From positions 36,891-100,890 of the forward strand of contig JAJVHU010000009.1 in NCBI GenBank assembly GCA_022072505.1: a DNA stretch of 64,000 bases, in the 5' to 3' direction. The translations under genes and the position numbers were made by a program. This document shows positions 35,797-44,183 of this stretch, in pieces. This stretch comes from Phycisphaerae bacterium (GTDB lineage: Bacteria; Planctomycetota; Phycisphaerae; UBA1845). The notes under the pieces are model-generated. The model was not told the origin of the DNA. It searched no databases and saw only the letters and a program-made list of their open reading frames with translations. Numbering within the stretch: position 1 is the stretch's first letter; each line of letters begins with the position of its first letter.

Positions 35797-36555
35797 ATGA
35801 AGGAGAGGCTGGGACTGGCGGCGGCCTTCGCCGCCGGTGCGTGCTTGACGTTATCGGGCGCCGGTTGCCGAAGCGCGCCCTCGCACCCCGGCTCGCCTGG
35901 AGAATCCGCGCCGGATGCCGATCCGCCGTCGGCCTCCGTCGGCACGGCGGCGGTGCTGACCGGCTGCATGAACGATGAAAGCGGCCGCCCCGTCCCCGAC
36001 GTCCGCATTGTCCTTTTTGCCGGTTTCGCCACGCGATGGCGCGTCGCCGAGACGCGGACGGATGCGCGGGGGCGCTACGAGTTCAACCCGATGAACTACG
36101 GTTCGTTGATCCGTGACGAGTCTTCGGGGCGCTGGGACTACTTCGTCGGGATCCAGATCGAACATGCGACGTGGGTCAGCGCCGACGGGCGCTCGTGGTG
36201 GGATCTGACCGTGTCGTCAGCCCCCGGGGCGGTGACGCGCTTCGACCTCACGCTGATCCCAGGAGGGGCCGTCGAAGGCGTCGTGCGCGATGCGGACGCC
36301 GGAGCGCCCCGGTCCGTCGATCTGCGCCTGTATCTTCAACCTCCCGGGGATTTTCTCAGGTACGCCACGACCGACGAGCGCGGCGCGTTCCGCCAGTCCG
36401 CGCTGTTCCCAGGCCGCTACGTCGCCGACCTCAACGAACCCGGCCTCGAATATCCGGTCATCGGGGAGTTCGACGTCCGTGCCGGACAGACCACCCGCGT
36501 GGACTGGGCGGTCGCCTCGCCTCCGGCCGACGCGGACTCGGCCGAAGCAGATTGA
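35797..36555 (+). CDS. Lipoprotein with carboxypeptidase-regulatory-like domains
   Basis: The 252-residue protein begins MKERLGLAAAFAAGACLTLSGAGC, a lipoprotein signal with lipobox SGAGC. GGAGG lies nine bases before ATG 35797. Two beta-sandwich segments follow: TGCMNDESGRPVPDVRIVLF...TDARGRYEF and GAVEGVVRDADAGAPRSVDLRL...TDERGAFRQSALFPGRYVADL. Both have the G-x-x-D-x-x-G-x-P-x-x-x-V and T-D-x-x-G-x-[FY] pattern of CarboxypepD_reg domains. These are usually binding or structural modules on surface proteins. It diverges from the large lipoprotein, with 254 bases between them. Confidence 0.8.
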   Translation: MKERLGLAAAFAAGACLTLSGAGCRSAPSHPGSPGESAPDADPPSASVGTAAVLTGCMNDESGRPVPDVRIVLFAGFATRWRVAETRTDARGRYEFNPMNYGSLIRDESSGRWDYFVGIQIEHATWVSADGRSWWDLTVSSAPGAVTRFDLTLIPGGAVEGVVRDADAGAPRSVDLRLYLQPPGDFLRYATTDERGAFRQSALFPGRYVADLNEPGLEYPVIGEFDVRAGQTTRVDWAVASPPADADSAEAD

Positions 36556-36610
36556 CGTGCAGCCGGCCGCCTCGTCGGCTATCGCTCACCCGCTGTGACT
36601 GCTTGCCGGG

Positions 36611-37354
36611 TCATCGAAGGAGAATCAGCTTCAACCCGGCGACGACCAGAACCACCGCCAGAACGCGTTGCAGAGGCGCGAACCCCAGCTTCCGGCTTCC
36701 GAGGTGGGATCCGACGGCGCCGCCGATCACCGCCATCGCCGCCCAAAGCGGGATCGCGCCAGGCAGCGCGCCCGCAGTCGTCCGCAGTCCGGCAAGCCCT
36801 GCAACCGAGTTCACCAGGACGAAAACGGCGGAGACGCCGGCTGTCCGTCGCGGATCGGCCCAGCCGCACTGGATCAGAAGCGGACTGAGGAAGATTCCGC
36901 CGCCGGTGCCGGTCAAACCCGAGACCAGCCCGAGCGCGCCGCCCGCAACGAGCGCGGTCGATTTCGGAGGCGGAGCGATCGAACGCTGCGTTGTCCCTCC
37001 CGCACGGACCCACTGTCGCCACGCCGCATACAAAAGCACGAACCCGACCAGCGGCTTATACCAGTCTCCCGGCAGCGTCACTCGTCCGCCGAGGAACGCC
37101 ATCGGTACGGAAGTGACCGCAAAGGGCCAGAACAGCGTCCACGAAAAACACCCCGCCCGTGCGAACTGCACTGCGGCGATCGTCGCCACCACGATGTTCA
37201 GCGACAACGACGCGGGTTTCATCAGCGCCGGCGAAACCCCCAGCAAAGCCATCGCCGCCAGGTACCCGGAGGCGCCCGCGTGCCCGACGGTGGAATAAAG
37301 AAGCGCCACCAGCAGAATCAATCCGGCGAGGAGGTACATCGTGGATTCGGTCAT
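36611..37354 (-). CDS. TauE/SafE-family membrane permease
   Basis: A 247-residue protein of about eight helices in two halves, each beginning with a conserved short motif: YSTVGHAGASGYLAAMALLG in the first, GLVSGLTGTGGGIFLSPLL in the second. These are the signatures of the TauE/SafE (DUF81) permeases that export sulfite, sulfoacetate or related anions. Substrate cannot be told. ATG 37354 was taken; the frame is open to a GTG at 37426, and ATG 37339 is another possibility. It converges with the lipoprotein gene and is 170 bases from ubiA. Confidence 0.88.
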   Translation of the reverse strand: MTESTMYLLAGLILLVALLYSTVGHAGASGYLAAMALLGVSPALMKPASLSLNIVVATIAAVQFARAGCFSWTLFWPFAVTSVPMAFLGGRVTLPGDWYKPLVGFVLLYAAWRQWVRAGGTTQRSIAPPPKSTALVAGGALGLVSGLTGTGGGIFLSPLLIQCGWADPRRTAGVSAVFVLVNSVAGLAGLRTTAGALPGAIPLWAAMAVIGGAVGSHLGSRKLGFAPLQRVLAVVLVVAGLKLILLR

Positions 37355-37527
37355 CCCCGCCCAGATTAGCAGCGCCGCCTGCTCCGCCCAAAACGCCGCG
37401 GATTGAGAAATCCGCCGAAGCTCCACCCTTGCGCGCTTTGTCGCCGAAGCGGGTTCAGGCGCCGCAGGACCGGACGCTCACCTCGCGCCGGCGCCGCGGA
37501 CGGACGATCGGAAGGTTCGAAGGAACA

Positions 37528-38457
37528 TTATCGAACAACATCGATGATCGCGGCGGCGGCGAGGACGCAGCTTACGATGCCGTTAACCGTGAAGAAGGCG
37601 ACGTTCACCTTCTCATAAGCGCCGGGGCGCACGAGGCTGTTTTCGACGGCCAGCAGGACGGCCGAGACGGCGACGCCCGCGCCGTAGATGATCCCCAGGT
37701 CTTCGACCGCGCCAAGCACGACGAGCGCGACGATCGCGGCGGCATGCAGCACCCGCGCGAGCGCCAGCGCCCGTGCGGGACCGACTCGGGACGGCAGACT
37801 GTGCAGACCCTCGCGACGATCCACGTCGATGTCCTGGCATGCGTAGATAATGTCGAACCCGCCGATCCAGCAGGTGACGCACAACCACAGCAGACCCGCT
37901 CCCCAGCCCAGCGAGCCGGGATGCACCGCGATCCACGCCGCCGCCGGCGCCAGTCCGATCCCCGCGCCCAGCCAGACGTGCGACCACTTCGTAAACCGCT
38001 TCGCATACGAATACCCCAGCAGCGCCGCCAGCACCGGCGCCGAAAGCCGCAGCGGCCAGGAATTCTCGTACACCGCCTTGAACAACGCGCACCCGCCCAG
38101 AAAGATCAGCACCGCCGCCGCGAACATCGCCCACGCCGCCGTGGAGGAAAGTCGTCCGGCGGGCAGGGGCCGACCCTGCGTGCGCGGATTGCGCGCGTCG
38201 ATCCGCGCGTCCGCGATCCGGTTGAACGTCATCGCCGCGCTCCGCGCGCCGATCATGCAGAGGAGGATCAGCGCCGCCTGCCCGGCGTAAGGCGCGGTCC
38301 GCCCCGGAAGATTCCGCGCCGCCAGAAACGCCGCCATCAACGCAAAAGGCAGGGCGAACACGGTATGCGCGAACTTGACCATGTCCGCCCAGACCCGGAT
38401 CGGCGCCAGCCACGCGACCGTCGAAGTCCTGCTGATTTCCGCCCCTGCCTGCGTCAT
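37528..38457 (-). CDS. mqnP: UbiA-family polyprenyltransferase (MqnP-type)
   Basis: A 309-residue membrane enzyme with about nine helices and both Asp-rich motifs: NRIADARIDARNPRT in the first, DIIYACQDIDVDRREGLHSLP in the second. These bind Mg-prenyl-diphosphate. It attaches the isoprenoid tail to an aromatic acid. In this genome, with mqnE and mqnC present and ubiX and ubiE-type genes in the same operon, the likely substrate is 1,4-dihydroxy-6-naphthoate of the futalosine pathway. It starts two bases after the ubiX stop; ATG 38493, overlapping ubiX, is an alternative start. Confidence 0.88.
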   Translation of the reverse strand: MTQAGAEISRTSTVAWLAPIRVWADMVKFAHTVFALPFALMAAFLAARNLPGRTAPYAGQAALILLCMIGARSAAMTFNRIADARIDARNPRTQGRPLPAGRLSSTAAWAMFAAAVLIFLGGCALFKAVYENSWPLRLSAPVLAALLGYSYAKRFTKWSHVWLGAGIGLAPAAAWIAVHPGSLGWGAGLLWLCVTCWIGGFDIIYACQDIDVDRREGLHSLPSRVGPARALALARVLHAAAIVALVVLGAVEDLGIIYGAGVAVSAVLLAVENSLVRPGAYEKVNVAFFTVNGIVSCVLAAAAIIDVVR

Positions 38458-38459
38458 CG

Positions 38460-39074
38460 CTACGATCGCCGCATCGCCTCGCTGTCCTGCCATCGCGTGT
38501 GCAGCGCGTGCGGCACGTCAAAAAGATCCGCGAGCTTCCCCACGACAAAATCCACGAGATCGTCAATCTTCTCCGGGAGCATGTAAAAACCGGGCGACGC
38601 CGGGCAGATGATCGCTCCGGCTTCGCTCAGACGCACCGCATTGAGCAGGTCGATGTGCGTCAGGGGCATCTCGCGCAGGACGAGGACGAGTCTGCGCCGC
38701 TCCTTGAGCGTCACGGCGGCGGCCCGGTCGATCAGGTTGTCGCCCAGTCCGGCCGCGATCGAGGCGAACGTGTTCGTGCTGCACGGACAGACGATCATTC
38801 CCGCGGTGCGGAACGACCCGCTGCCCAGCACGCTGCCGACGTCCTTGTATTCGTGGATGACCAGCCGCTCGTCGCGCCGCCCGGCCAGCGAGACATCGTC
38901 AATCCTCTCCAGCCCCAGTTCATCCCGAAGCAGGCGGCGTCCGAACGTGGACACGACCAGGTGAACTTCCGCGCCGCCGTCCAGCAGCGCGCGAAGCAGG
39001 CCCGTCGCATAACGCGCCCCGCTGGCGCCGGTCACTCCGACGATGATCCGCTTCAGCTCCCCGTCGCCGCTCAT
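38460..39074 (-). CDS. ubiX: UbiX-type flavin prenyltransferase
   Basis: A 204-residue flavoprotein with IIVGVTGASGARYATGLLRAL at the N-terminus, CPCSTNTFASIAAGLGDNLIDRAAAVTLKERRRLVLVLREMPL in the middle and PASPGFYM near the end, all hallmarks of UbiX. It makes prenylated FMN for a UbiD-type decarboxylase; in the futalosine pathway such a pair acts after prenylation. No ubiD lies in the window. Start ATG 39074 overlaps the stop of the membrane protein by four bases (ATGA), and ubiA follows two bases later, so the genes are one transcript. Confidence 0.93.
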   Translation of the reverse strand: MSGDGELKRIIVGVTGASGARYATGLLRALLDGGAEVHLVVSTFGRRLLRDELGLERIDDVSLAGRRDERLVIHEYKDVGSVLGSGSFRTAGMIVCPCSTNTFASIAAGLGDNLIDRAAAVTLKERRRLVLVLREMPLTHIDLLNAVRLSEAGAIICPASPGFYMLPEKIDDLVDFVVGKLADLFDVPHALHTRWQDSEAMRRS

Positions 39075-40999
39075 CCGCCCGTCCCTTCGATCGTCCGCAG
39101 CGTCCGCAGGGCGACGGCGCCCGCTTGCTCCGCCCACAAACTTGACGGAAACCGCCGCGCCAGGGTTTCAAGCTCCTGCCCGGCGTCCTGCGGTCGGTCG
39201 AGTTCATTGTACGCCAGGCACAGCAGGAATCGCGCCTCGGGTTCGGCGTCGGCGCCGCGCCCGTCATACATCGTCAGAAAGGCGCTCAACGCCTCCGCAC
39301 GCGCCTTCGCATCGCGCTCCGCCTTGATGATCTCCAGTTTCAGGTTGTCCGCCCAGATGCTGGCCTCGTAAGCCTCGAGCAGTCTCTCGACGTTGGCGGC
39401 GTAGCCTTCCGCGCGCGGATCCAGGTGCGCCAGTCCGAACGCCACCGGTCTGGCCGGACGGTCCGTCCCGCACAGCGGCTCCCAGCCCACGACCGGATCT
39501 TCGTTCGCCTCGATCCACTCCAGCAGGCGACGCGCCTCGACCCGCATCCGGCTGAAGCTCAGCGGATGCTCGTCCCGCGGCGCCCGGCGCTGGAAGAAGG
39601 CGCTCCAGGTTGAAGGGGGGGAGGGAGTCGCGGGTTCGTCCGCTCTGCCGCCGGAGCGCGACACCAGGTCGGAAAGCAGCAACCGCGCCGCCTCGACCCG
39701 CCCGCGCCGCAGTTCGATCTGCGCCAGCCGCAACCGTGCCGCCGCGGCGTACGTCGAATCCGGAAAGTTCTCCAGCAGGCGGCGCCACTCGAACGCCGAC
39801 CACGGGCTGGGGAAGTCGTCGTAAAACCGGATCAGGTTCTTCCGACGGAACGCCCCGAGATCGACGCGCATGTCCAGCGCCGACGCCTTCAGAAACAAGG
39901 CGTCAACCGCGTAACGGCTGTCCGGGTAGTATTTCAGGAACGCGTCGCACTGAAACGCGTGCGTCCACTGATGTTCGGCGAGCACGGAGCCCTCGACCTG
40001 AAGAAACCCCTCCACGTCGTGATGCTCCGGACCGGACATCCTCAGCGTCCACTGAAGCTTGACGCGATCCAGAATGTCGCTGAAACGCGGCCGCGGCTCG
40101 GGATAGCCGAACCACTCCCGCTCCGCGGCGCGAAGAAGATCGTCCGTCGCGTCGTATCCGTCGGACGGATCGCCCCGATCGCTGAAGAAGCTGCGCCGCG
40201 TCTCGACCAGGCGCCGGTAATGCAGCTCGTCGCGCCCCACCAGATATTCAAAAAGCAGCACCGGCAGGGAGAACATCAGCGCCAGCACCGGCGCGATCGC
40301 CCCCGGGCGGAAACGTACGATCCGCGCAATCCCCAGCACCACCGCCGTCACCACGGCCCCCGCCACGATCGCCATCACCCACGGCGCCAGAAACTTGATC
40401 GGATCGAGCGGATCCGCCGCGTCCAGTTCCGATCCCGGCGACCCGCGCCACGCCAGCAGAAAATACAACACCACCGGAACCTGACCGATCAGGGCGGACA
40501 TGAACTGCGACCGCTGCCGGAAAGGCCGGCACGACGCCAACATGCAGCAGCCCAGCAGCGTGATTGCCAGCCACGGCATCACCGCCAGAAACGCCACCGC
40601 CAGAATGAAAGGCAGACTCGCCCAGATCCGGTACAGAATCGCCACCAGCACCGGGATCGACACCAGGCACGACACCAGCAGCCCGACCACCGGAATCATC
40701 GCCGGCACGTCAGTCACCTTGATCGGACCCAGCAGGAACGATGCGAGCGTCACCCCCGTGTCGCCCGTGAACCGGAACGTCAGTCTCAGGATGTTCCAGT
40801 ATCCCTCCTGCGCCGGGGCGAAGAACACCCCCGTCCGCAGCCAGTACGTGAAACATCCGACGCCGAGGAACAAGGCGAGGTTCACCCCCAGCAGCACGAA
40901 GGCGCGCAGCCGGTGCTGCCCGCCCCACAACGACCAGACATCCTCGGCCGGGCGGGCGGAATCAACGCTCAACGTTGGCGCGGCGATGACGCTTGTCAC
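39071..40999 (-). CDS. Membrane protein with C-terminal TPR-like repeats inside the menaquinone operon
   Basis: The 642-residue protein has about six helices in its first 260 residues (FVLLGVNLALFLGVGCFTYW, VVGLLVSCLVSIPVLVAILY and others). A long soluble part follows with repeats of the kind FLKYYPDSRYAVDALFLKASAL, LENFPDSTYAAAARLRLAQIEL and LARRFPSSLWAEQAGAVAL. These resemble TPR helices of the outer-membrane assembly type (YfiO/BamD-like xFPxSxYxxxA). Start GTG 40999 overlaps the ubiE stop by four bases, and its stop overlaps the ubiX start by four. I do not recognise the family. Position suggests a link to quinone synthesis or merely a shared transcript; see findings. Confidence 0.8.
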   Translation of the reverse strand: MTSVIAAPTLSVDSARPAEDVWSLWGGQHRLRAFVLLGVNLALFLGVGCFTYWLRTGVFFAPAQEGYWNILRLTFRFTGDTGVTLASFLLGPIKVTDVPAMIPVVGLLVSCLVSIPVLVAILYRIWASLPFILAVAFLAVMPWLAITLLGCCMLASCRPFRQRSQFMSALIGQVPVVLYFLLAWRGSPGSELDAADPLDPIKFLAPWVMAIVAGAVVTAVVLGIARIVRFRPGAIAPVLALMFSLPVLLFEYLVGRDELHYRRLVETRRSFFSDRGDPSDGYDATDDLLRAAEREWFGYPEPRPRFSDILDRVKLQWTLRMSGPEHHDVEGFLQVEGSVLAEHQWTHAFQCDAFLKYYPDSRYAVDALFLKASALDMRVDLGAFRRKNLIRFYDDFPSPWSAFEWRRLLENFPDSTYAAAARLRLAQIELRRGRVEAARLLLSDLVSRSGGRADEPATPSPPSTWSAFFQRRAPRDEHPLSFSRMRVEARRLLEWIEANEDPVVGWEPLCGTDRPARPVAFGLAHLDPRAEGYAANVERLLEAYEASIWADNLKLEIIKAERDAKARAEALSAFLTMYDGRGADAEPEARFLLCLAYNELDRPQDAGQELETLARRFPSSLWAEQAGAVALRTLRTIEGTGG

Positions 41000-41763
41000 G
41001 GGTTGTTCCACGCAACGTAAATCGTGACGACTCCCAGGGTGCGCGGGTGGATCTCGACCCGCGAAAACCCCGCGGCGCGCAACACCTGCGCCACCGCGTC
41101 CGTGCCCGGAAACGTTACCACCGAACTGGGCAGGTAGCGATAGGCGCCCGTCCGGTCGCCCGACATCCACGTCGCCAGCCGCGGCATCACCCGCGCCGTA
41201 TACAACTCGGTGAACCACCGCGCGACCCTCCCGCCCGGTCGGGAGAATTCGAGGATCACAAGACGCCCTCCCGGCGCCAGCACGCGGAAGCACTCGCCCA
41301 CCCCGACGCGCAAATCCTGAAAGTTGCGGATTCCGAACGCGCAGCTCACCACGTCGAACGACCCGCTCGCAAAAGGCAGCGCCAGCGCGTCGCCCTCGCA
41401 CCACGACGCGTCGCCTTCGCACCACGCCGCGTCGCCGCCGCGCGCCGCGGCGCGGACCAGCATCTCATGTGCGAAATCCAGCCCGGTGACGCGCGCCGCG
41501 CCCCCCGTCAGAAACGCCCGCGCCAGGTCGCCGGTCCCGCACGCCACGTCCAGCACGCGCTCCGTTCCGGTCAACCGCGCCAGCCTGACCGCGTCCCGTC
41601 GCCACGCGGCGTCGCGCCCGAAGCTGAACACGCGGTTGACGCGCTCGTACGTCGGCGCGATCGCGTTGAACATCGTCCGGACGCGACCGGCCTTGTCCGC
41701 GGTCGTGTGCGGAGATCGGAGCAGATCGCTGCTCCAGGTCGCGGGTCGGTCATGCTCCGGCAT
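40996..41763 (-). CDS. ubiE: UbiE/MenG-type menaquinone methyltransferase
   Basis: A 255-residue SAM methyltransferase with VRTMFNAIAPTYERVNRVFSFGRD, VLDVACGTGDLARAF (SAM motif I), SFDVVSCAFGIRNFQDL and ILEFSRP, all UbiE/MenG signatures. It methylates demethylmenaquinone in the last step. Between motif I and the acidic motif the protein repeats WCEGDA twice because 21 bases are tandemly duplicated (about 41395-41436). It is the first gene of a minus-strand run with the membrane-TPR protein, ubiX and ubiA, each pair overlapping or nearly touching. ATG 41763 was chosen over the open frame reaching 41910. Confidence 0.94.
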   Translation of the reverse strand: MPEHDRPATWSSDLLRSPHTTADKAGRVRTMFNAIAPTYERVNRVFSFGRDAAWRRDAVRLARLTGTERVLDVACGTGDLARAFLTGGAARVTGLDFAHEMLVRAAARGGDAAWCEGDASWCEGDALALPFASGSFDVVSCAFGIRNFQDLRVGVGECFRVLAPGGRLVILEFSRPGGRVARWFTELYTARVMPRLATWMSGDRTGAYRYLPSSVVTFPGTDAVAQVLRAAGFSRVEIHPRTLGVVTIYVAWNNP

Positions 41764-42016
41764 GTCCGCAGGATAACCCGGCGTCCGGCCCGGCGAAATC
41801 GCGCGGTCTTCGGCTTTCCGGCGTCGGGTTAATCCCCGGTTGTCGCGGCGATTTTTGCCGATCCGCCGCGCGGCGACGGGCGGCTCGCCGGATTCTCGGC
41901 AGCGCGGCATTCGCGCTCGCCTTCGCTCGTTCAGTCAGACGCCGGAATCGTAAGCTGAGCGTAATCGCGCCGGGGCCGAACGAGCGGCCTGCCGGGCGCC
42001 GACCGGAGGGTGAACG

Positions 42017-42778
42017 ATGTCTTTCGTAGACCTCAAAGAGGCGTTGCTCGACTGGCCTTATGATTCCGATAAAATTTCCGTGCGCAAGATCCGCGGCGCC
42101 GACGGGCTGATCAAGATCCAGCAGCGCGTCGAACTCGGGATCGTCCAGATGTTCGCGGAGGGACGCCCCGACGGCGGGCGGCCCTTCGGACACGACACCC
42201 TTCTCGACTATCACCGGGCGCGCCTCGCCGAGTACGAGGACCGCAACGGAACCGTCGTCGGTTTCGGACTCTCGGCGGAGGAATCCCGCCAGCTTCGCGA
42301 GGAGGCCTCCCAGTATTACCGTCGCTATGTCGCCTACTTCGTCCTCGAGGATTACGACCGCGTCATCGAGGACACGCAGCACAATCTGAATCTGCTCGAC
42401 TTCGTGCGCGATCACGCCCTCGATCCCGAGGACGCGCGGCGCCTCGAAGTCTTCCGGCCTTACGTCGTCATGATGAACGCCCGCGCTCAGGCCCACCTCG
42501 CGCTGCGCGAGGGGCACGCCAACAGCGCGCTCGCCCACGTGAACCGCGGGCTTATCACGATCCGCGAAATCTACGACGAGCGGGGCGAACCCGAAGCTTA
42601 CGAACGCAGCGAGGAAGTGCGCATCCTCTGCAACATGCGCGCCAAACTCGCGTCGGACCTTCCGGCGCAGCCTCGATCCAACCTGCGCGAGAAACTGCGC
42701 CGCGCGATCGAGGACGAACGCTTCGAGGAAGCCGCCCGTCTCCGCGACGAGATCGACGGCATGCCCGATCAGGATTGA
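42017..42778 (+). CDS. UVR-motif protein of unknown role
   Basis: A 253-residue soluble helical protein ending in a UVR motif, LREKLRRAIEDERFEEAARLRDEIDG, the same kind of hairpin found in McsA (15.2 kb), UvrB and UvrC. The front begins MSFVDLKEALLDWPYDSDKISVRKI; the middle reads like a regulator or adapter with many acidic and Arg residues and no catalytic motif. UVR motifs mediate contact with partners such as ClpC or UvrC. Its stop region overlaps the convergent glycosyltransferase gene by ten bases. The divergent ubiE run starts 253 bases upstream. Confidence 0.8.
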   Translation: MSFVDLKEALLDWPYDSDKISVRKIRGADGLIKIQQRVELGIVQMFAEGRPDGGRPFGHDTLLDYHRARLAEYEDRNGTVVGFGLSAEESRQLREEASQYYRRYVAYFVLEDYDRVIEDTQHNLNLLDFVRDHALDPEDARRLEVFRPYVVMMNARAQAHLALREGHANSALAHVNRGLITIREIYDERGEPEAYERSEEVRILCNMRAKLASDLPAQPRSNLREKLRRAIEDERFEEAARLRDEIDGMPDQD

Positions 42779-44127
42779 TCGGTCGCGACGCGCGTCCGAA
42801 CCCGCGCGATCAGCGCGTCGAGGGCGACCCCCGTCAGCGCCACGCACGCCAGGTCGAACGTCACGTACCGGTAGCGCTTCCACGCCACCACGGCGAAGAT
42901 CACCGCCCATCCCGCAAGCGACAGCAGCGCCAGCGCCACCACCGCGAAGCGCCCGCCCCGTCGCCAGAGCACGATCGCGCCGATCGCGCCCAGCGCCGCA
43001 GTCAGCCGGTATGCCCACGCCTGCCCCGACCTCAGCGCGCCGCCGGAACTTCCGGTCCGCTCTTCGATCTGAACCAGAAGCCGCAGAACCTTTTCCGCGC
43101 CGTAAGCGACGTGCCGCGCCGGATCCTCTCGGATCCACCTTGCCGCCAGCGCAGCCGCGCGCCGGTCGCTCTCGATCTCATCCGGGAACGCCGCGCCGCG
43201 GTTGATCGGGTTGTGATAGGCCCAGTAATCCAGCAACCCGTTGTCGCTGAGGCACTTCCGCCAGTTGAACGCCGAACCTTCCCGCGCAAGACCCGCGCCG
43301 CGAAGAAGGTTCTCTCCGCCGCTGCTCCCGGCGGGCATGAACGTGTCGAAGACGATCGTGTTGCGCACGACCCACGGCACGTACGCGACCGCAAACCCCA
43401 GCGCCACGGCCCCGGCGCGCCAGACTCGGTCTCGTGTCCGCGTCGCCTTCCCCGCGACAAGCAACGCCGCCGCCCACAAAACCCCCACCAGCGCCAGATT
43501 CTCCCGCGTCAGCGCCGCCAAGCCGCAACAGACGCCGCAAACTCCGGACCAGATCAGACTGGGTTTCCGCCCTTCCCGAGCGCTCGCCGCGCGGAACAAC
43601 GCCAACATCGCTCCGGCAAGGAACACCAGCGCGAGAACCTCGGTCATGATCTCCGAGGCGTTGAAGACGAAGATCGGGTAGCCGGCGTACATGATTCCGG
43701 AGAGCACGCCGGCGCGACGACCCGCGACGCCGGCGACCGCCAGAAGAATCAACACCGCCGCCGCCGCATCCACTCCGGACTGGACGACCCGCACGCGAAG
43801 CGGCGCGTCTCCCGCTGTTGCGTAGACCCCGGCTAGAAACAGCGGGTACGCCGGACCGCGACGAGCGCTGGGCTCACCTCGAAATCCCAGCACGCCGTCG
43901 TCCAGCAGGTTCCTCGCCGCCCAGTCATAAACCTGCGGATCCTCCCGGTTTCCCCCGAACCGCGCCACAAGGTCGTTTCCGCCGAACGCGAAAGCGAACG
44001 CAAGACGCAACCCGAGCGCGACCACGAATACCGCCGCTGCCGCACGGCGGATTGACCCCCGCTCCGCGGCGGACGGCGTACCCCCGCGGGTTGAACTCGT
44101 CTGCTCCTTCCGCATCTTGCTTCGCAT
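42769..44127 (-). CDS. Polytopic membrane glycosyltransferase-like protein (GT39/PMT type)
   Basis: A 452-residue protein with about ten helices. The first periplasmic loop has acidic residues after helix 1 (DPQVYDWAARNLLDDG), as in GT39 and ArnT-type enzymes, where an Asp in this loop is catalytic. SARRGPAYPLFLAGVYAT and GLAALTRENLALVGVLW match the general pattern. Such enzymes move sugars from polyprenyl-phosphate donors to lipid or protein acceptors; the acceptor here is unknown. It overlaps the upstream convergent UVR gene by ten bases. Confidence 0.75.
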   Translation of the reverse strand: MRSKMRKEQTSSTRGGTPSAAERGSIRRAAAAVFVVALGLRLAFAFAFGGNDLVARFGGNREDPQVYDWAARNLLDDGVLGFRGEPSARRGPAYPLFLAGVYATAGDAPLRVRVVQSGVDAAAAVLILLAVAGVAGRRAGVLSGIMYAGYPIFVFNASEIMTEVLALVFLAGAMLALFRAASAREGRKPSLIWSGVCGVCCGLAALTRENLALVGVLWAAALLVAGKATRTRDRVWRAGAVALGFAVAYVPWVVRNTIVFDTFMPAGSSGGENLLRGAGLAREGSAFNWRKCLSDNGLLDYWAYHNPINRGAAFPDEIESDRRAAALAARWIREDPARHVAYGAEKVLRLLVQIEERTGSSGGALRSGQAWAYRLTAALGAIGAIVLWRRGGRFAVVALALLSLAGWAVIFAVVAWKRYRYVTFDLACVALTGVALDALIARVRTRVATDQS

Positions 44128-44183
44128 CCCCGCTGCCCGTCACGCCATGTAACGTCAACCGCCCGCCGCGCATCCGAGGCAGT

